A stretch of DNA of 64,000 nucleotides from Acetobacter musti. Lineage in GTDB: Bacteria > Pseudomonadota > Alphaproteobacteria > Acetobacterales > Acetobacteraceae. The notes below the pieces were generated by a model. That model ran no database searches and was not told the DNA's origin. It saw only the letters and a program-made list of their open reading frames with translations. The position numbers and the translations under genes were made by a program. This document shows, in pieces, positions 1 to 8,087 of the stretch (within the stretch, counting starts at the first letter, position 1; each line of letters opens with the position of its first letter). The DNA is taken from assembly GCF_011516835.1 (NCBI RefSeq), contig NZ_WOTB01000015.1:56825-120824 (forward strand), given 5' to 3'.

Positions 1-433
1 CCGGACGGGCGCCTTTCCGCGCAGCAAGATCCACCCAGTTCAGAATCGCATCGACTTCCGTGGAGACGTCCGTCTCATGACGTCGCTGAAGCCGCAGCGG
101 CAGGGCCACATTATCAGCGACTGAAAGCGTTGGCATGAGACGAAAATCCTGATGCACCATACCGATTCGCTGTCTCAGACGGGCCAGAACCGAGCGTCCG
201 ACCGCCGGCCGTATATCGACACCAAGCAGTTCGAACTCGCCGGAAGCAGGCAGTGTCTCAAGATGCAGCAGACGAAGGAGCGAGGATTTTCCGGCGCCTG
301 ACGGTCCCAGCAGCCAGCGAAACTCGCCCTGTGGCACGGTGAAGCTGATCGACGTGAGCGCGGACAGCGTCTCCCCCCGCCTGCCACGCATCTGTCCAGC
401 GTGACGCCACGTGACGTTGTGAAGTCGGATCAT
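1..433 (-). CDS. ftsE: Cell-division ATP-binding protein FtsE (5' part, truncated by window edge)
   Basis: ABC-type ATPase whose start lies at 433 and whose C-terminal part runs off the window. About 144 residues are visible. They include a Walker A motif GPSGAGKSS near residue 45 and a Q-loop segment RIGMVHQDFRLMPTLSVADN, which is typical of FtsE. FtsE works with the membrane protein FtsX to regulate septal peptidoglycan hydrolysis during division; ftsX would be expected beyond the left edge. It is divergent from the zinc-ribbon gene at 652, an arrangement I recall from other alphaproteobacteria. Another small ABC ATPase is possible, but the VHQDFRL segment favours FtsE. Confidence 0.85.
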   Translation of the reverse strand, partial: MIRLHNVTWRHAGQMRGRRGETLSALTSISFTVPQGEFRWLLGPSGAGKSSLLRLLHLETLPASGEFELLGVDIRPAVGRSVLARLRQRIGMVHQDFRLMPTLSVADNVALPLRLQRRHETDVSTEVDAILNWVDLAARKGARP

Positions 434-651
434 AACGACACGCGCGAAGCCGGTCTGGTGAAAGCTGGGGTATTCACGAACACGAACCAGCATAGCGCAC
501 CGTGAAGAGAGGTGTCGATGTCCGTCTGCCGGAGCCTTTCCCGATTGCGCCATCACGTTTAGGAATTAGGAACCGATCAGAGGCATACTGTTAACAAAGA
601 TTTGAGTGCATCATGGAGAGAGTATCTCCGTGACCCAGTTGAGGAAGCCGG

Positions 652-2193
652 ATGCTAATCGTTTGTCCGTCCTGCGGCATTAAATATAATGTGCCGGCGT
701 CGTATCTGAAAAAGGACCGCGTGCTTAAATGCGCGAGTTGCGGCACGAGCTGGATTGTCCCGGCGATCACTGCGAAAAGCGTCGAGACCGCAACATCCGG
801 CTCTCTGGCGGAAAGCCCTGCTCCGGCCGCAACCGCAGAAGACAGTAAAGCCCCACCCGCTACGCCAGCCCTGGTATCTGACACGAAAACTACGGACGGA
901 CAGGAAGAACCGGCACATCATCCGGCGGAATCAGAGCCGGTCCCGGAGCCGCAGGACGTCCGGTCGGACATTCCGGAGGAAAGGGAACCGCCACCTTCTC
1001 TGCACACAAACGATCAGGCCTCGTCAGGTCATCTGTCTGAAGAGGTTCAGGAACCGGTAGTTTCGCCTCCGGAAACAACAGCAACCAGCGCATCTGCCAT
1101 CGGACATGATGACGGGGGAGCTGAAGAGACAATACCGGAAGCAGACAAACAGCCGCCGTCAGAAAACCCGGTGGAAGCTTTCGTATCCCGACCTGAGACC
1201 GACGAAACGCCGGCACATCATGGAGAGGCGCCTCATACATCGCCGTTTTTCACGGTTCAGACTGAATCTGACGCGGAAGTGGAGACAGAAGAGCATACTC
1301 ATTTCAGTTTTCTTGATGAGGCGCTCGCACGAAATGCCAGCGAGAACAGGACATCGCAGTCTCCGCAGATGTCAGTCTGGGACGAAGCTGAGCTCGAAGA
1401 TCAGATTGCTCACTCGTCCTGGCAGCAACAGCACGCGGACGAGCAGGAGCGTCTCGCTGACGAGCCTGCAAATCTGGACAATATGGAGCCGGAAGACCTG
1501 CATGCTCTGATGCAGCGTAACCAGCGTCACACCGGACAGGAACCGCACGCTGACCACTCCGGCTTCCCTTCCTCAGCCGGAAATCGTGCCGGAACGGAGG
1601 GAGCCGGTTCATCTGACGAGCATCCGGCGCAGGATTCTCTTGATGATGTGGTGGCCCGCCTCAGGGCTGCCCGCATGGGAGAGGCCACCGGAGCTGAAGC
1701 CGGACCGAAAACTGCCTCGCCCCAGGCTGAAACGCCTGTCCGTGAAACGCAATCGGACGAACCCGCGGCCCCTTGGGTGCCAGCCTGGGAACGTGCTCAG
1801 CAAACGGCTCCGGTGAGCGCGCCGGAGCCGGAACAGGCCGATGAAGAGACAGAAGATCTGCCCGTCTGGGCGACTGTCGGCGGTACAGACGCGGCTGAAG
1901 CACACGGCGAGGCTCCGGTTCAGCATGAGCCAGCCCCGGCGGAAACGGCAGATGACGCTGAAATCCGTCATGTCGAATCGACGGTCGATATCGCTTCGCG
2001 ATTGCGGAACGATGTTCTTCAGCGCGGCTCCATGGCTCCGCAGATTGTCAGACGACCTTCGTTGCTGGAGCAGCCGGCTTTCTGGAAGAAAGCGTGGATT
2101 GCAAGTGGCGTATGTGCGATCGCCGGAACAGCCGCCGTCTGGCACTGGTTCGGAGCGTTACGCCAGATCTGGCCGGCTCTTAATCTGCTGTGA
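652..2193 (+). CDS. Zinc-ribbon (MJ0042-type) membrane protein with long acidic linker
   Basis: The first 40 residues form an MJ0042-type zinc ribbon: CPSCGIKYNVP, then CASCGTSW, giving two CxxC pairs. Residues about 45-470 are low-complexity and rich in Glu, Pro, Ala and Ser, so probably disordered. One hydrophobic segment (about 483-500, WIASGVCAIAGTAAVWHWFG) lies near the C-terminus and should be a membrane anchor. A GAGGAA ribosome-binding site lies 6 bases before the ATG. Proteins of this type are common next to ftsE in alphaproteobacteria, but their function is not established. At 513 residues it is long, because of the linker. The ends look conserved and the middle does not; the assignment rests on the ribbon and the context. 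Confidence 0.85.
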   Translation: MLIVCPSCGIKYNVPASYLKKDRVLKCASCGTSWIVPAITAKSVETATSGSLAESPAPAATAEDSKAPPATPALVSDTKTTDGQEEPAHHPAESEPVPEPQDVRSDIPEEREPPPSLHTNDQASSGHLSEEVQEPVVSPPETTATSASAIGHDDGGAEETIPEADKQPPSENPVEAFVSRPETDETPAHHGEAPHTSPFFTVQTESDAEVETEEHTHFSFLDEALARNASENRTSQSPQMSVWDEAELEDQIAHSSWQQQHADEQERLADEPANLDNMEPEDLHALMQRNQRHTGQEPHADHSGFPSSAGNRAGTEGAGSSDEHPAQDSLDDVVARLRAARMGEATGAEAGPKTASPQAETPVRETQSDEPAAPWVPAWERAQQTAPVSAPEPEQADEETEDLPVWATVGGTDAAEAHGEAPVQHEPAPAETADDAEIRHVESTVDIASRLRNDVLQRGSMAPQIVRRPSLLEQPAFWKKAWIASGVCAIAGTAAVWHWFGALRQIWPALNLL

Positions 2194-2235
2194 CTATATA
2201 TGCGACGCCCGGCTGTCGGGGGTCGCGATACCTGA

Positions 2236-2646
2236 TTACATAGAGCGGGCGGCGACCGCTGAAAGCGTTGCTCCGAGAGCGGCGACCGCCATCAGCATCA
2301 CGCCGTCAAAAATCAGTCCTGACGGCGTAAGCAGATGCGATCCCACCAGGATCTGGTGGGGAACCGCGTCAGCGACATGCGACATAACATCACGCGCCTG
2401 CGCGTCCACACTACCTGCTCCGGATGATACGGCTCCCAGGACATGAGGCAGAGCTGCCCAGCCAATCCCGAGAATAAGCACGAGAGGCGCCAGCAGTTCC
2501 GCTATCTGCTGAGCGAGATAAAACAGGAAATACAGGACCGACCAGATTCCGAGCCGGATGATCGATGCCAGACGCGGTCTCGCGGAGCGCCCGTCGCTAA
2601 GTTCGGCTGAGTAATGTGACCGAAAGCTGTCGTCACTGGGGCTCAT
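2236..2646 (-). CDS. Small membrane protein of unknown function
   Basis: A 136-residue protein with a basic, hydrophilic N-terminus (MSPSDDSFRSHYSAEL), a long hydrophobic stretch around residues 30-70 that could hold two membrane helices, and another hydrophobic helix at the C-terminus (GVMLMAVAALGATLSAVAA). I do not recognise the family. The open frame extends upstream to 2709, but those codons look random, so the ATG at 2646 is preferred. It is convergent with the zinc-ribbon gene, 42 bases away. Confidence 0.5.
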   Translation of the reverse strand: MSPSDDSFRSHYSAELSDGRSARPRLASIIRLGIWSVLYFLFYLAQQIAELLAPLVLILGIGWAALPHVLGAVSSGAGSVDAQARDVMSHVADAVPHQILVGSHLLTPSGLIFDGVMLMAVAALGATLSAVAARSM

Positions 2647-2793
2647 GCGGTGGCGTCTCTCTCTGCTGACCTTATAGCGTGGGCTGCATAACACGACACG
2701 ACACGTCACGCTGCCCTGCCGCCAGTCGACGTAACCTTCGCGGCGTCGAAACGCAAATCGAACCGCACTTTACGTATCATAAAAGGGACGCGC

Positions 2794-3051
2794 TTATTGC
2801 TGATAGACCTTGCCGTAAGACGCCGCGCCAAGTCCCGGGCAGCTGCATGGTGCGCCGACAGGAGAAGCGAGCGGAAGCTGACACGTGTAAAAACCTGCCT
2901 TGCATGTTCCACCCAGAGGAGTGCCTGGCGGGTAAGATCCCGGGGGTACTGGCGTGCCGGCCTGGCCCGTACAGGCGGAAAGCATGACAGCGGTTACACC
3001 GGCCAGAATTTTCCGCGCATGCCGACGACAGAAAAAATACGACGTCATCAC
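2794..3051 (-). CDS. Small lipoprotein
   Basis: An 85-residue protein with a basic N-terminus, a hydrophobic core and a lipobox LSAC at about residues 24-27, so it should be lipidated and held in the envelope. The mature part of about 58 residues is rich in Gly, Pro and Cys, with several PPG-like turns and four further cysteines. I recognise no domain. It is conserved in character (signal plus lipobox) rather than in a known motif. It stands alone between two same-strand genes. Confidence 0.55.
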   Translation of the reverse strand: MMTSYFFCRRHARKILAGVTAVMLSACTGQAGTPVPPGSYPPGTPLGGTCKAGFYTCQLPLASPVGAPCSCPGLGAASYGKVYQQ

Positions 3052-3162
3052 AAAGGCGACCTCTTATTTCATTAATGGCGGCGCGATCCGAAAGGCCGCG
3101 CCAGCCGCGACTGATCCGTTATTATAAAGGTTTAACGTGTTTAAGCCCACCGGGATGCACGT

Positions 3163-4359
3163 TCAGTTGGCAACAGCATCGCCAGCAGCACGTCCGCTTG
3201 CCCAGGCCCAGTGGAAATTATAGCCACCCAGCCAGCCGGTGACGTCGACAGCTTCTCCGATCGCATAAAGTCCGGGGACTGCGATTGCTTCCATCGATCG
3301 CGACGACAACGCACGGGTGTCTATTCCTCCAACGGTGACTTCCGCTTTTGCGTAGCCCTCGCTGGCCGACGGAATCATGGTCCAGCTTTTCAGTGCTGCA
3401 GCCGCTCCTCGCAGAAGCCTGTCCGACCATTCTCCCGCAGCCTTATCTCCCAGCAGACCCGGTCCCAGAATCTCGGCAAGGCGGCGCGGCATCCATTCGG
3501 AGAGAATGGCGGCACCATGTGCGCGGGAGCGCGCGCTTCGGGCCTGTCTGAGACATGCGAATGCGTCTCTGTCGGGCAGAAGATCCACAGAAAGGGTCTT
3601 CCCGCTGGTCCAGTAAGAGGAGATTTGCAGGATGGCCGGACCGGAGATTCCCCGATGAGTAAACAGCATGGCCTCTTCGAACGCGATCTTCCCGCAGCTT
3701 ACACGCACCGGAAGAGACACTCCTGACAGACCGGTCACCCATTCGGGCATGTCATCGCCCGTTCTGAGCGGCACAAGGCCCGGCGCCGGAGAGACGACAG
3801 GCAGGCCGAACTGCCGGGCCAGCCGGTGCGCCAGACCGGTTGCGCCAAGTTTAGGGATCGAAAGTCCGCCGCATGCGAGAATCAGAGCCGGCGCTTCAGA
3901 GACGCCGTTACCCGTCGTGACGACGAAGCGTCCGTTGTGCTGCACATCCTGAATTGTCTCATTCAGGCGAAGCGCAACATCGCCTGCGGCGCATTCGTCC
4001 AGCAACATGGTCAGAATCGCACGCGCCGGGCCGTCGCAAAAAAGCTGTCCGAGCGTCTTCTCATGCCAGGCGATACGATGGCGCGCGATCAGCTCAAGGA
4101 AATCAGCCGGCGTGAAACGGGCCAGAGCGGACCGGGCGAAATGCGGATTTGAAGAGATAAATCGCCGTGCCTCGACATGAAGATTCGTAAAATTACATCT
4201 TCCGCCGCCTGAAATCAGAATTTTTCGGCCCGGCTCGTCATTATGTTCAAGAACGAGCACGCGTTTACCCCGCTGTCCTGCCGTCAGAGCCGCCATGAGG
4301 CCTGCGGCACCCGCGCCAAGGACGATTACGTCAAATGCTTCATTTCGCTTTCCAGTCAT
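3163..4359 (-). CDS. NAD(P)/FAD-dependent flavoprotein, HI0933/YhiN family
   Basis: A 398-residue flavoprotein with an N-terminal dinucleotide-binding motif (VLGAGAAGLMAALTAG) followed by the GRKILISGGGRCNFTN signature of the HI0933/YhiN family, and the C-terminal GLYAIGEAVDVTGWLGGYNF segment that closes the FAD site. Length matches the family. The substrate of these proteins is not established; they are usually annotated as BaiN-like or simply aminoacetone-type oxidoreductases without proof. It is a single gene, divergent from the hemoglobin gene at 4493. Confidence 0.9.
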   Translation of the reverse strand: MTGKRNEAFDVIVLGAGAAGLMAALTAGQRGKRVLVLEHNDEPGRKILISGGGRCNFTNLHVEARRFISSNPHFARSALARFTPADFLELIARHRIAWHEKTLGQLFCDGPARAILTMLLDECAAGDVALRLNETIQDVQHNGRFVVTTGNGVSEAPALILACGGLSIPKLGATGLAHRLARQFGLPVVSPAPGLVPLRTGDDMPEWVTGLSGVSLPVRVSCGKIAFEEAMLFTHRGISGPAILQISSYWTSGKTLSVDLLPDRDAFACLRQARSARSRAHGAAILSEWMPRRLAEILGPGLLGDKAAGEWSDRLLRGAAAALKSWTMIPSASEGYAKAEVTVGGIDTRALSSRSMEAIAVPGLYAIGEAVDVTGWLGGYNFHWAWASGRAAGDAVAN

Positions 4360-4492
4360 AATCGGTCCCTGTGCGGTCGGGTTGTGTCAGCCGGAGGCTT
4401 GTTTCACTCAAACAGGCTGATGGGAAGGTCCGCGGCGGCGTTCATGGAATCTGCTATCGTCATCGGAGATAAATTTCGGGAATGATGACGTG

Positions 4493-4927
4493 ATGACCGG
4501 GCCGGACAGCGAAAAGACGAAGGATTACACGCGCAGGCTGAAGGCTGCTGTTTCCGCTTTTTATGGAGAAGTCCGCAAGGATGACATGCTGGGTCCGGTC
4601 TTCGCGGCCCGTGTCCATGACTGGGACAGCCACATCGAAAAAATTACGAACTTCTGGTTATGCGTTCTTCTTGCCTCAGGTGAGTACAAAGGCAGTCCTG
4701 TGGCGACGCACTACGCCTTCCGCGACCATCTCAGTCCTCAGATGTTCGGGCGCTGGGAAGCATTGTGGAAGGAAAGCCTGGTTCAGTTTTTCGACCCGGA
4801 TGAGGCCCGTCATATTCTTTACAAGACGACCCGTATCTCAGGCAGTCTTCAGACAGTGCTTTTCGATGGCGTGCAACGTTTTCTGTCCGGCAACGGCCTG
4901 CTTCATTCCAGACGCGACGAAGTCTGA
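4493..4927 (+). CDS. Group III truncated hemoglobin
   Basis: A protein of about 144 residues matching group III truncated hemoglobins: an N-terminal helix AAVSAFYGEVRKDDMLGPVF, then HIEKITNFWLCVLLASGEYKGSP, and a proximal-histidine segment around HYAFRDHLSPQMFGRWEALW. These single-domain heme proteins bind oxygen or nitric oxide in the cytoplasm; in aerobic bacteria they are linked to NO detoxification or to redox sensing. A GTG three bases upstream (4490) is an alternative start. It converges on the EamA gene with a gap of 10 bases. Confidence 0.88.
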   Translation: MTGPDSEKTKDYTRRLKAAVSAFYGEVRKDDMLGPVFAARVHDWDSHIEKITNFWLCVLLASGEYKGSPVATHYAFRDHLSPQMFGRWEALWKESLVQFFDPDEARHILYKTTRISGSLQTVLFDGVQRFLSGNGLLHSRRDEV

Positions 4928-4937
4928 CGGCCTTCAT

Positions 4938-5885
4938 TCACGCGGCTGTCGGATCTTCCCGCCGCCAGAGTCGCCGCATAAGGCGCCCGTCAATCGCTGC
5001 CAGACCGAGACCGATCAGACAGGCTCCAGCGGCGGTGTTCCATGCAATCGTCTCTCCAAGAAAAACGGCTCCCATGATGAGTGCGCTTACGGGAACAAGA
5101 AACGTGACAAGAGCCGCCCGTGTCGCTCCGTGAACTGTAAGGATGCGAAAATAGATCAGATAGGCGAGCGCCGTACTGAGCAGGGCGATGCCGAAAAGAG
5201 CAGCCCATCCGGAGAGAGCAATTGGTGGAAGAGTCCAGAACCGGTCGATCACAATTGCGAACGGGGCGACGACGACGGCCGCGCCTGTCAGTTGTCCTGT
5301 CGCCAGGTGCAGCGGCGTAACCCCCGCGAGCTTTCTGGACAACGCATTTCCGATTGCATAGGACGTTGTCGCTCCGAGGCATGCGAGTTCACCCGGAAGT
5401 TCTGTCAGTGACAGACCAGATACCAGGTTATGCCCGACCAGCACAGCGACACCGGCGAACGCGCAGCCGATGCCGGTTACGACGGAGCGGGTGAGCCGTT
5501 CGTCCTTTGTCGTCAGATGCATGGCGACCGCGGTGAAAACCGGGGTTGTCGCATTGAGAGTCGCAGCGACGCCGCTCGGAACAAACCGTTCGCTCCACGC
5601 ATACAGGCAGAACGGCAGGGCGCAGTTGAACGCCCCCAGAATCAGGAACCACCGCAACAGATAAGGCGTAAGCGAGAGGCGGCTTCCGTTCATGAATAGT
5701 ACTGCGTGCAGAGCAAGCGCTGCGAGTCCCACCCGTCCCAGCACGAGAGTCGCCGGAGGCAACACGGGGGCCAGTACCTTATAAAAGAAGAACGAGCCGC
5801 CCCACAGCACGGAAAGAAATCCCAGCACGAGCCAGCTCTGCCCGGCCGGAACGGGCTGTTTCCGAATATCACCGTGAGTCGTCAT
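4938..5885 (-). CDS. EamA-family (DMT superfamily) transporter
   Basis: A hydrophobic protein of about 315 residues with ten predicted helices in two EamA repeats: repeat 1 begins WLVLGFLSVLWGGSFFFYKV and repeat 2 begins LACLGATTSYAIGNALSRKLAG. Such drug/metabolite transporters usually export amino acids or other small metabolites. The substrate cannot be told from the sequence. The ATG at 5885 is chosen over an upstream GTG (5897). It is monocistronic. Confidence 0.88.
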   Translation of the reverse strand: MTTHGDIRKQPVPAGQSWLVLGFLSVLWGGSFFFYKVLAPVLPPATLVLGRVGLAALALHAVLFMNGSRLSLTPYLLRWFLILGAFNCALPFCLYAWSERFVPSGVAATLNATTPVFTAVAMHLTTKDERLTRSVVTGIGCAFAGVAVLVGHNLVSGLSLTELPGELACLGATTSYAIGNALSRKLAGVTPLHLATGQLTGAAVVVAPFAIVIDRFWTLPPIALSGWAALFGIALLSTALAYLIYFRILTVHGATRAALVTFLVPVSALIMGAVFLGETIAWNTAAGACLIGLGLAAIDGRLMRRLWRREDPTAA

Positions 5886-6028
5886 ACAGAGGCACACTCA
5901 TTGTCAGGGGCGGCTTCCCGGCGACTGACCGCACGATATTCAGTCGTCATCCGGAGCACGGGATAATTTGGCAAATGAATCTTAATGAACGGCACAACCG
6001 GAGCAAGAGGCGGACCCGATAAGAACAT

Positions 6029-6622
6029 TCAGTCAACGGATGGGATGAGCGCCGCAGTATAGATTTCGCGCACAACACTGACAGGTGTTCCGTCGCCACG
6101 ACGGAGCACTGCAACGTGCTGCAAAATCCCGTCTGATGCCGCGCTGAATGACAATTTGCGGCTCTCCATCGTCTCACGGGAGATCAGAAGCGACGAGACG
6201 ACCCTGCCAAATGGCTCAGTTGTGGTATTGAGGAGGCGATTCATGGCCGCTGTCAGCCGTGCCGGCACATACCAGTTCTCTGCCCGGGACAGAACGGGGC
6301 CGCCGGACGTGAGGTGAACGCGCCGGTAGCGTACTGTTTCCTCTGTCCCGACAGCCAGCAGTTCCCGGATATCGTCGGGCGCCGCAACCGTTTCATTGCG
6401 TTTGACTGTCGCCTCAATCCGTACCGGGGCCGGATACAGTTGCCGTGTTTCGCACCACAGTTCCAGCGCACGGGTCGCGCTGGCGGCGGCAAGAAGGGTC
6501 TCGTCAAGGTCTTGCAGTATTCGGAAATTGAGAAGGGGATTGTCCGTCAACGGCTCATCCGGTTTCAACGATACGCCGGCCGACCGGGAGGCGGGATCTG
6601 GTTGTAAGAACCGGGAGTCCAC
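6029..6622 (-). CDS. Chorismate lyase-like protein (DUF98/UbiC fold)
   Basis: A protein of about 180-197 residues resembling the DUF98 branch of chorismate pyruvate-lyases (for example mycobacterial Rv2949c): NFRILQDLDETLLAAASA near the start, then VRYRRVHLTSGG, SRAENWYVPARLTAAM and LNTTTEPFGRVVSSL, ending in PVSVVREIYT, where the Glu is the expected active-site position. That family releases 4-hydroxybenzoate and pyruvate from chorismate. The frame overlaps the end of the upstream methyltransferase by 68 bases; a GTG at 6574 would reduce this to 20. Assignment is by remembered similarity, so function is tentative. If right, it could feed ubiquinone synthesis. Confidence 0.6.
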   Translation of the reverse strand: MDSRFLQPDPASRSAGVSLKPDEPLTDNPLLNFRILQDLDETLLAAASATRALELWCETRQLYPAPVRIEATVKRNETVAAPDDIRELLAVGTEETVRYRRVHLTSGGPVLSRAENWYVPARLTAAMNRLLNTTTEPFGRVVSSLLISRETMESRKLSFSAASDGILQHVAVLRRGDGTPVSVVREIYTAALIPSVD

Positions 6623-7274
6623 CCCAGATATTTTTTACGGCTTCGATGATCACGACGCCACCGAGTGCCGGCAGGACAGAGCGGCCTGCTTTTTCGATCA
6701 TCTCACCTGTTCTGCGGCCGGAGGGCCGGCGGAAAGGCGGCAGATAAAGTCCGGTTTCGCTATTTTCGACATGAAACATCGCTTCCTCCAGCCGAAGACG
6801 AATCTGCCGCTGAGAAAACGGCGTTCCCTGCCCGAACGGCGTTGTATCGCTGAGAGACCACAGCCCCCGCCGGTTAGGCACGACAAGCAGAAGTCTGCCG
6901 TCATCGCGCAGCACCCGCCATACGGCCCGCAGCAATTCCTGACAGGCGTGACTGGTTTCCAGCGCATGAATCATCAGAACCCGGTCAAAAGACAGATCAT
7001 CAAATGGAAACTGTCTGCCGCTGACCACACATTCCCGGCGATAATATTCCTGTCCCGCCTCAAAAGACGTACCCGTATCGAGGCGCGCGGCTATTGTGAG
7101 CGCCGCCTGTTCGTCCCAGAAAGAAAGATAAGGTGCGGCAAAGCCGAGGCCTAACAGGCGCTGCCCGCGCATATCCTGCCAGCGACGGATAAGATGATGG
7201 CCAAGCAGGCGAACCGTGCGTTCTCCCGCCGGGCTTGCGTAAAATGCCGCCGCCGTACGAACTTCATCCTGCAT
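6555..7274 (-). CDS. Class I SAM-dependent methyltransferase
   Basis: A 239-residue methyltransferase. The SAM-binding region begins RLLGLGFAAPYLSFW, acidic loop residues follow, and FDRVLMIHALETSHACQELLRAVWRVLRDDGRLLLVVPNR is the standard segment after motif IV (as in Methyltransf_11 proteins). It is divergent from gloB with 65 bases between them, a neighbourhood common in alphaproteobacteria. The substrate is unknown. The C-terminal region includes a putative amphipathic or weakly hydrophobic helix (ALGGVVIIEAVKNIWGG). The downstream chorismate-lyase-like gene overlaps it and is probably co-transcribed. Confidence 0.8.
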   Translation of the reverse strand: MQDEVRTAAAFYASPAGERTVRLLGHHLIRRWQDMRGQRLLGLGFAAPYLSFWDEQAALTIAARLDTGTSFEAGQEYYRRECVVSGRQFPFDDLSFDRVLMIHALETSHACQELLRAVWRVLRDDGRLLLVVPNRRGLWSLSDTTPFGQGTPFSQRQIRLRLEEAMFHVENSETGLYLPPFRRPSGRRTGEMIEKAGRSVLPALGGVVIIEAVKNIWGGLPVLTTRSRLPVGRRIVETG

Positions 7275-7339
7275 GATACGTACACTATCAGAAAGCGATA
7301 CCAGGAAGCGACAGCAGCACAGGTGGAGAAATCAGTCCG

Positions 7340-8068
7340 ATGCCAGTCACAGTTTTGCCCGTTCCGGTCCTGTCTGACAATTATGTCTGGCTGCTGACGG
7401 ATGAAGACACCGGAACGGTGGGTGTTGTCGATCCCGGTGATGCTCCGCCTGTCCGCACGGCGATCGAGGCGCATGGTGGCCGACTTGATCTGATTCTGCT
7501 GACGCATCACCATTCAGATCATACCGGCGGCGCAGAGGCGCTGCGCGAACGTTACGGTGCCCGGATTGTCGGAGCGGCAGCGGATGCGACGCGGCTCCCG
7601 CGGCTGGATCAGGCCGTGCGCGCCGGCGACAGAGTCGCATTTGGGCAAAGTTCAGCCCTGGTCCTTGAGACGCCCGGGCACACCATTGGCCATATTGCCT
7701 ATTATTTCGACGATCCGCCGCTGCTGTTTTGTGGCGACACCCTTTTCAGCCTTGGCTGCGGACGCCTGTTCGAGGGTACAGCTGCGGAAATGTTCGAAAG
7801 CTTCAGAAAATTCGGTGCCCTGCCGGACCAGACACGCGTCTGCTGCGGACATGAATATACGGAATCCAACGCCCGCTTCGCCCTGCGCGTCGATCCTGAC
7901 AATGCCGCGCTCGAAAAACGGGCGGCAGAGGTGTTTGCGCTGCGTGCCAGAGGTCAGCCGACAGTCCCGTCAACGCTGGGCAGTGAACGGGCCTGCAACC
8001 CGTTTCTGCGGGCACCGGATGTCGAAACACTCGCCCGTCTCCGGCGCGAAAAGGATCACGCCCGGTAG
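7340..8068 (+). CDS. gloB: Hydroxyacylglutathione hydrolase (glyoxalase II)
   Basis: A 242-residue metallo-beta-lactamase-fold hydrolase with the metal motif THHHSDHTGG (residues about 54-63), the second histidine in ETPGHTIGHIAYYF, the metal-bridging aspartate in LFCGDTLFSLGCGRLFEG, and CCGHEYTESNARFA, all diagnostic of GloB. It hydrolyses S-D-lactoylglutathione to D-lactate and glutathione, completing methylglyoxal detoxification in the cytoplasm. Length is normal. Start MPVTVLPVPVLSDNYVWLL matches the family N-terminus. Confidence 0.95.
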   Translation: MPVTVLPVPVLSDNYVWLLTDEDTGTVGVVDPGDAPPVRTAIEAHGGRLDLILLTHHHSDHTGGAEALRERYGARIVGAAADATRLPRLDQAVRAGDRVAFGQSSALVLETPGHTIGHIAYYFDDPPLLFCGDTLFSLGCGRLFEGTAAEMFESFRKFGALPDQTRVCCGHEYTESNARFALRVDPDNAALEKRAAEVFALRARGQPTVPSTLGSERACNPFLRAPDVETLARLRREKDHAR

Positions 8069-8087
8069 GCGTGCCACAGCAGGGAAC

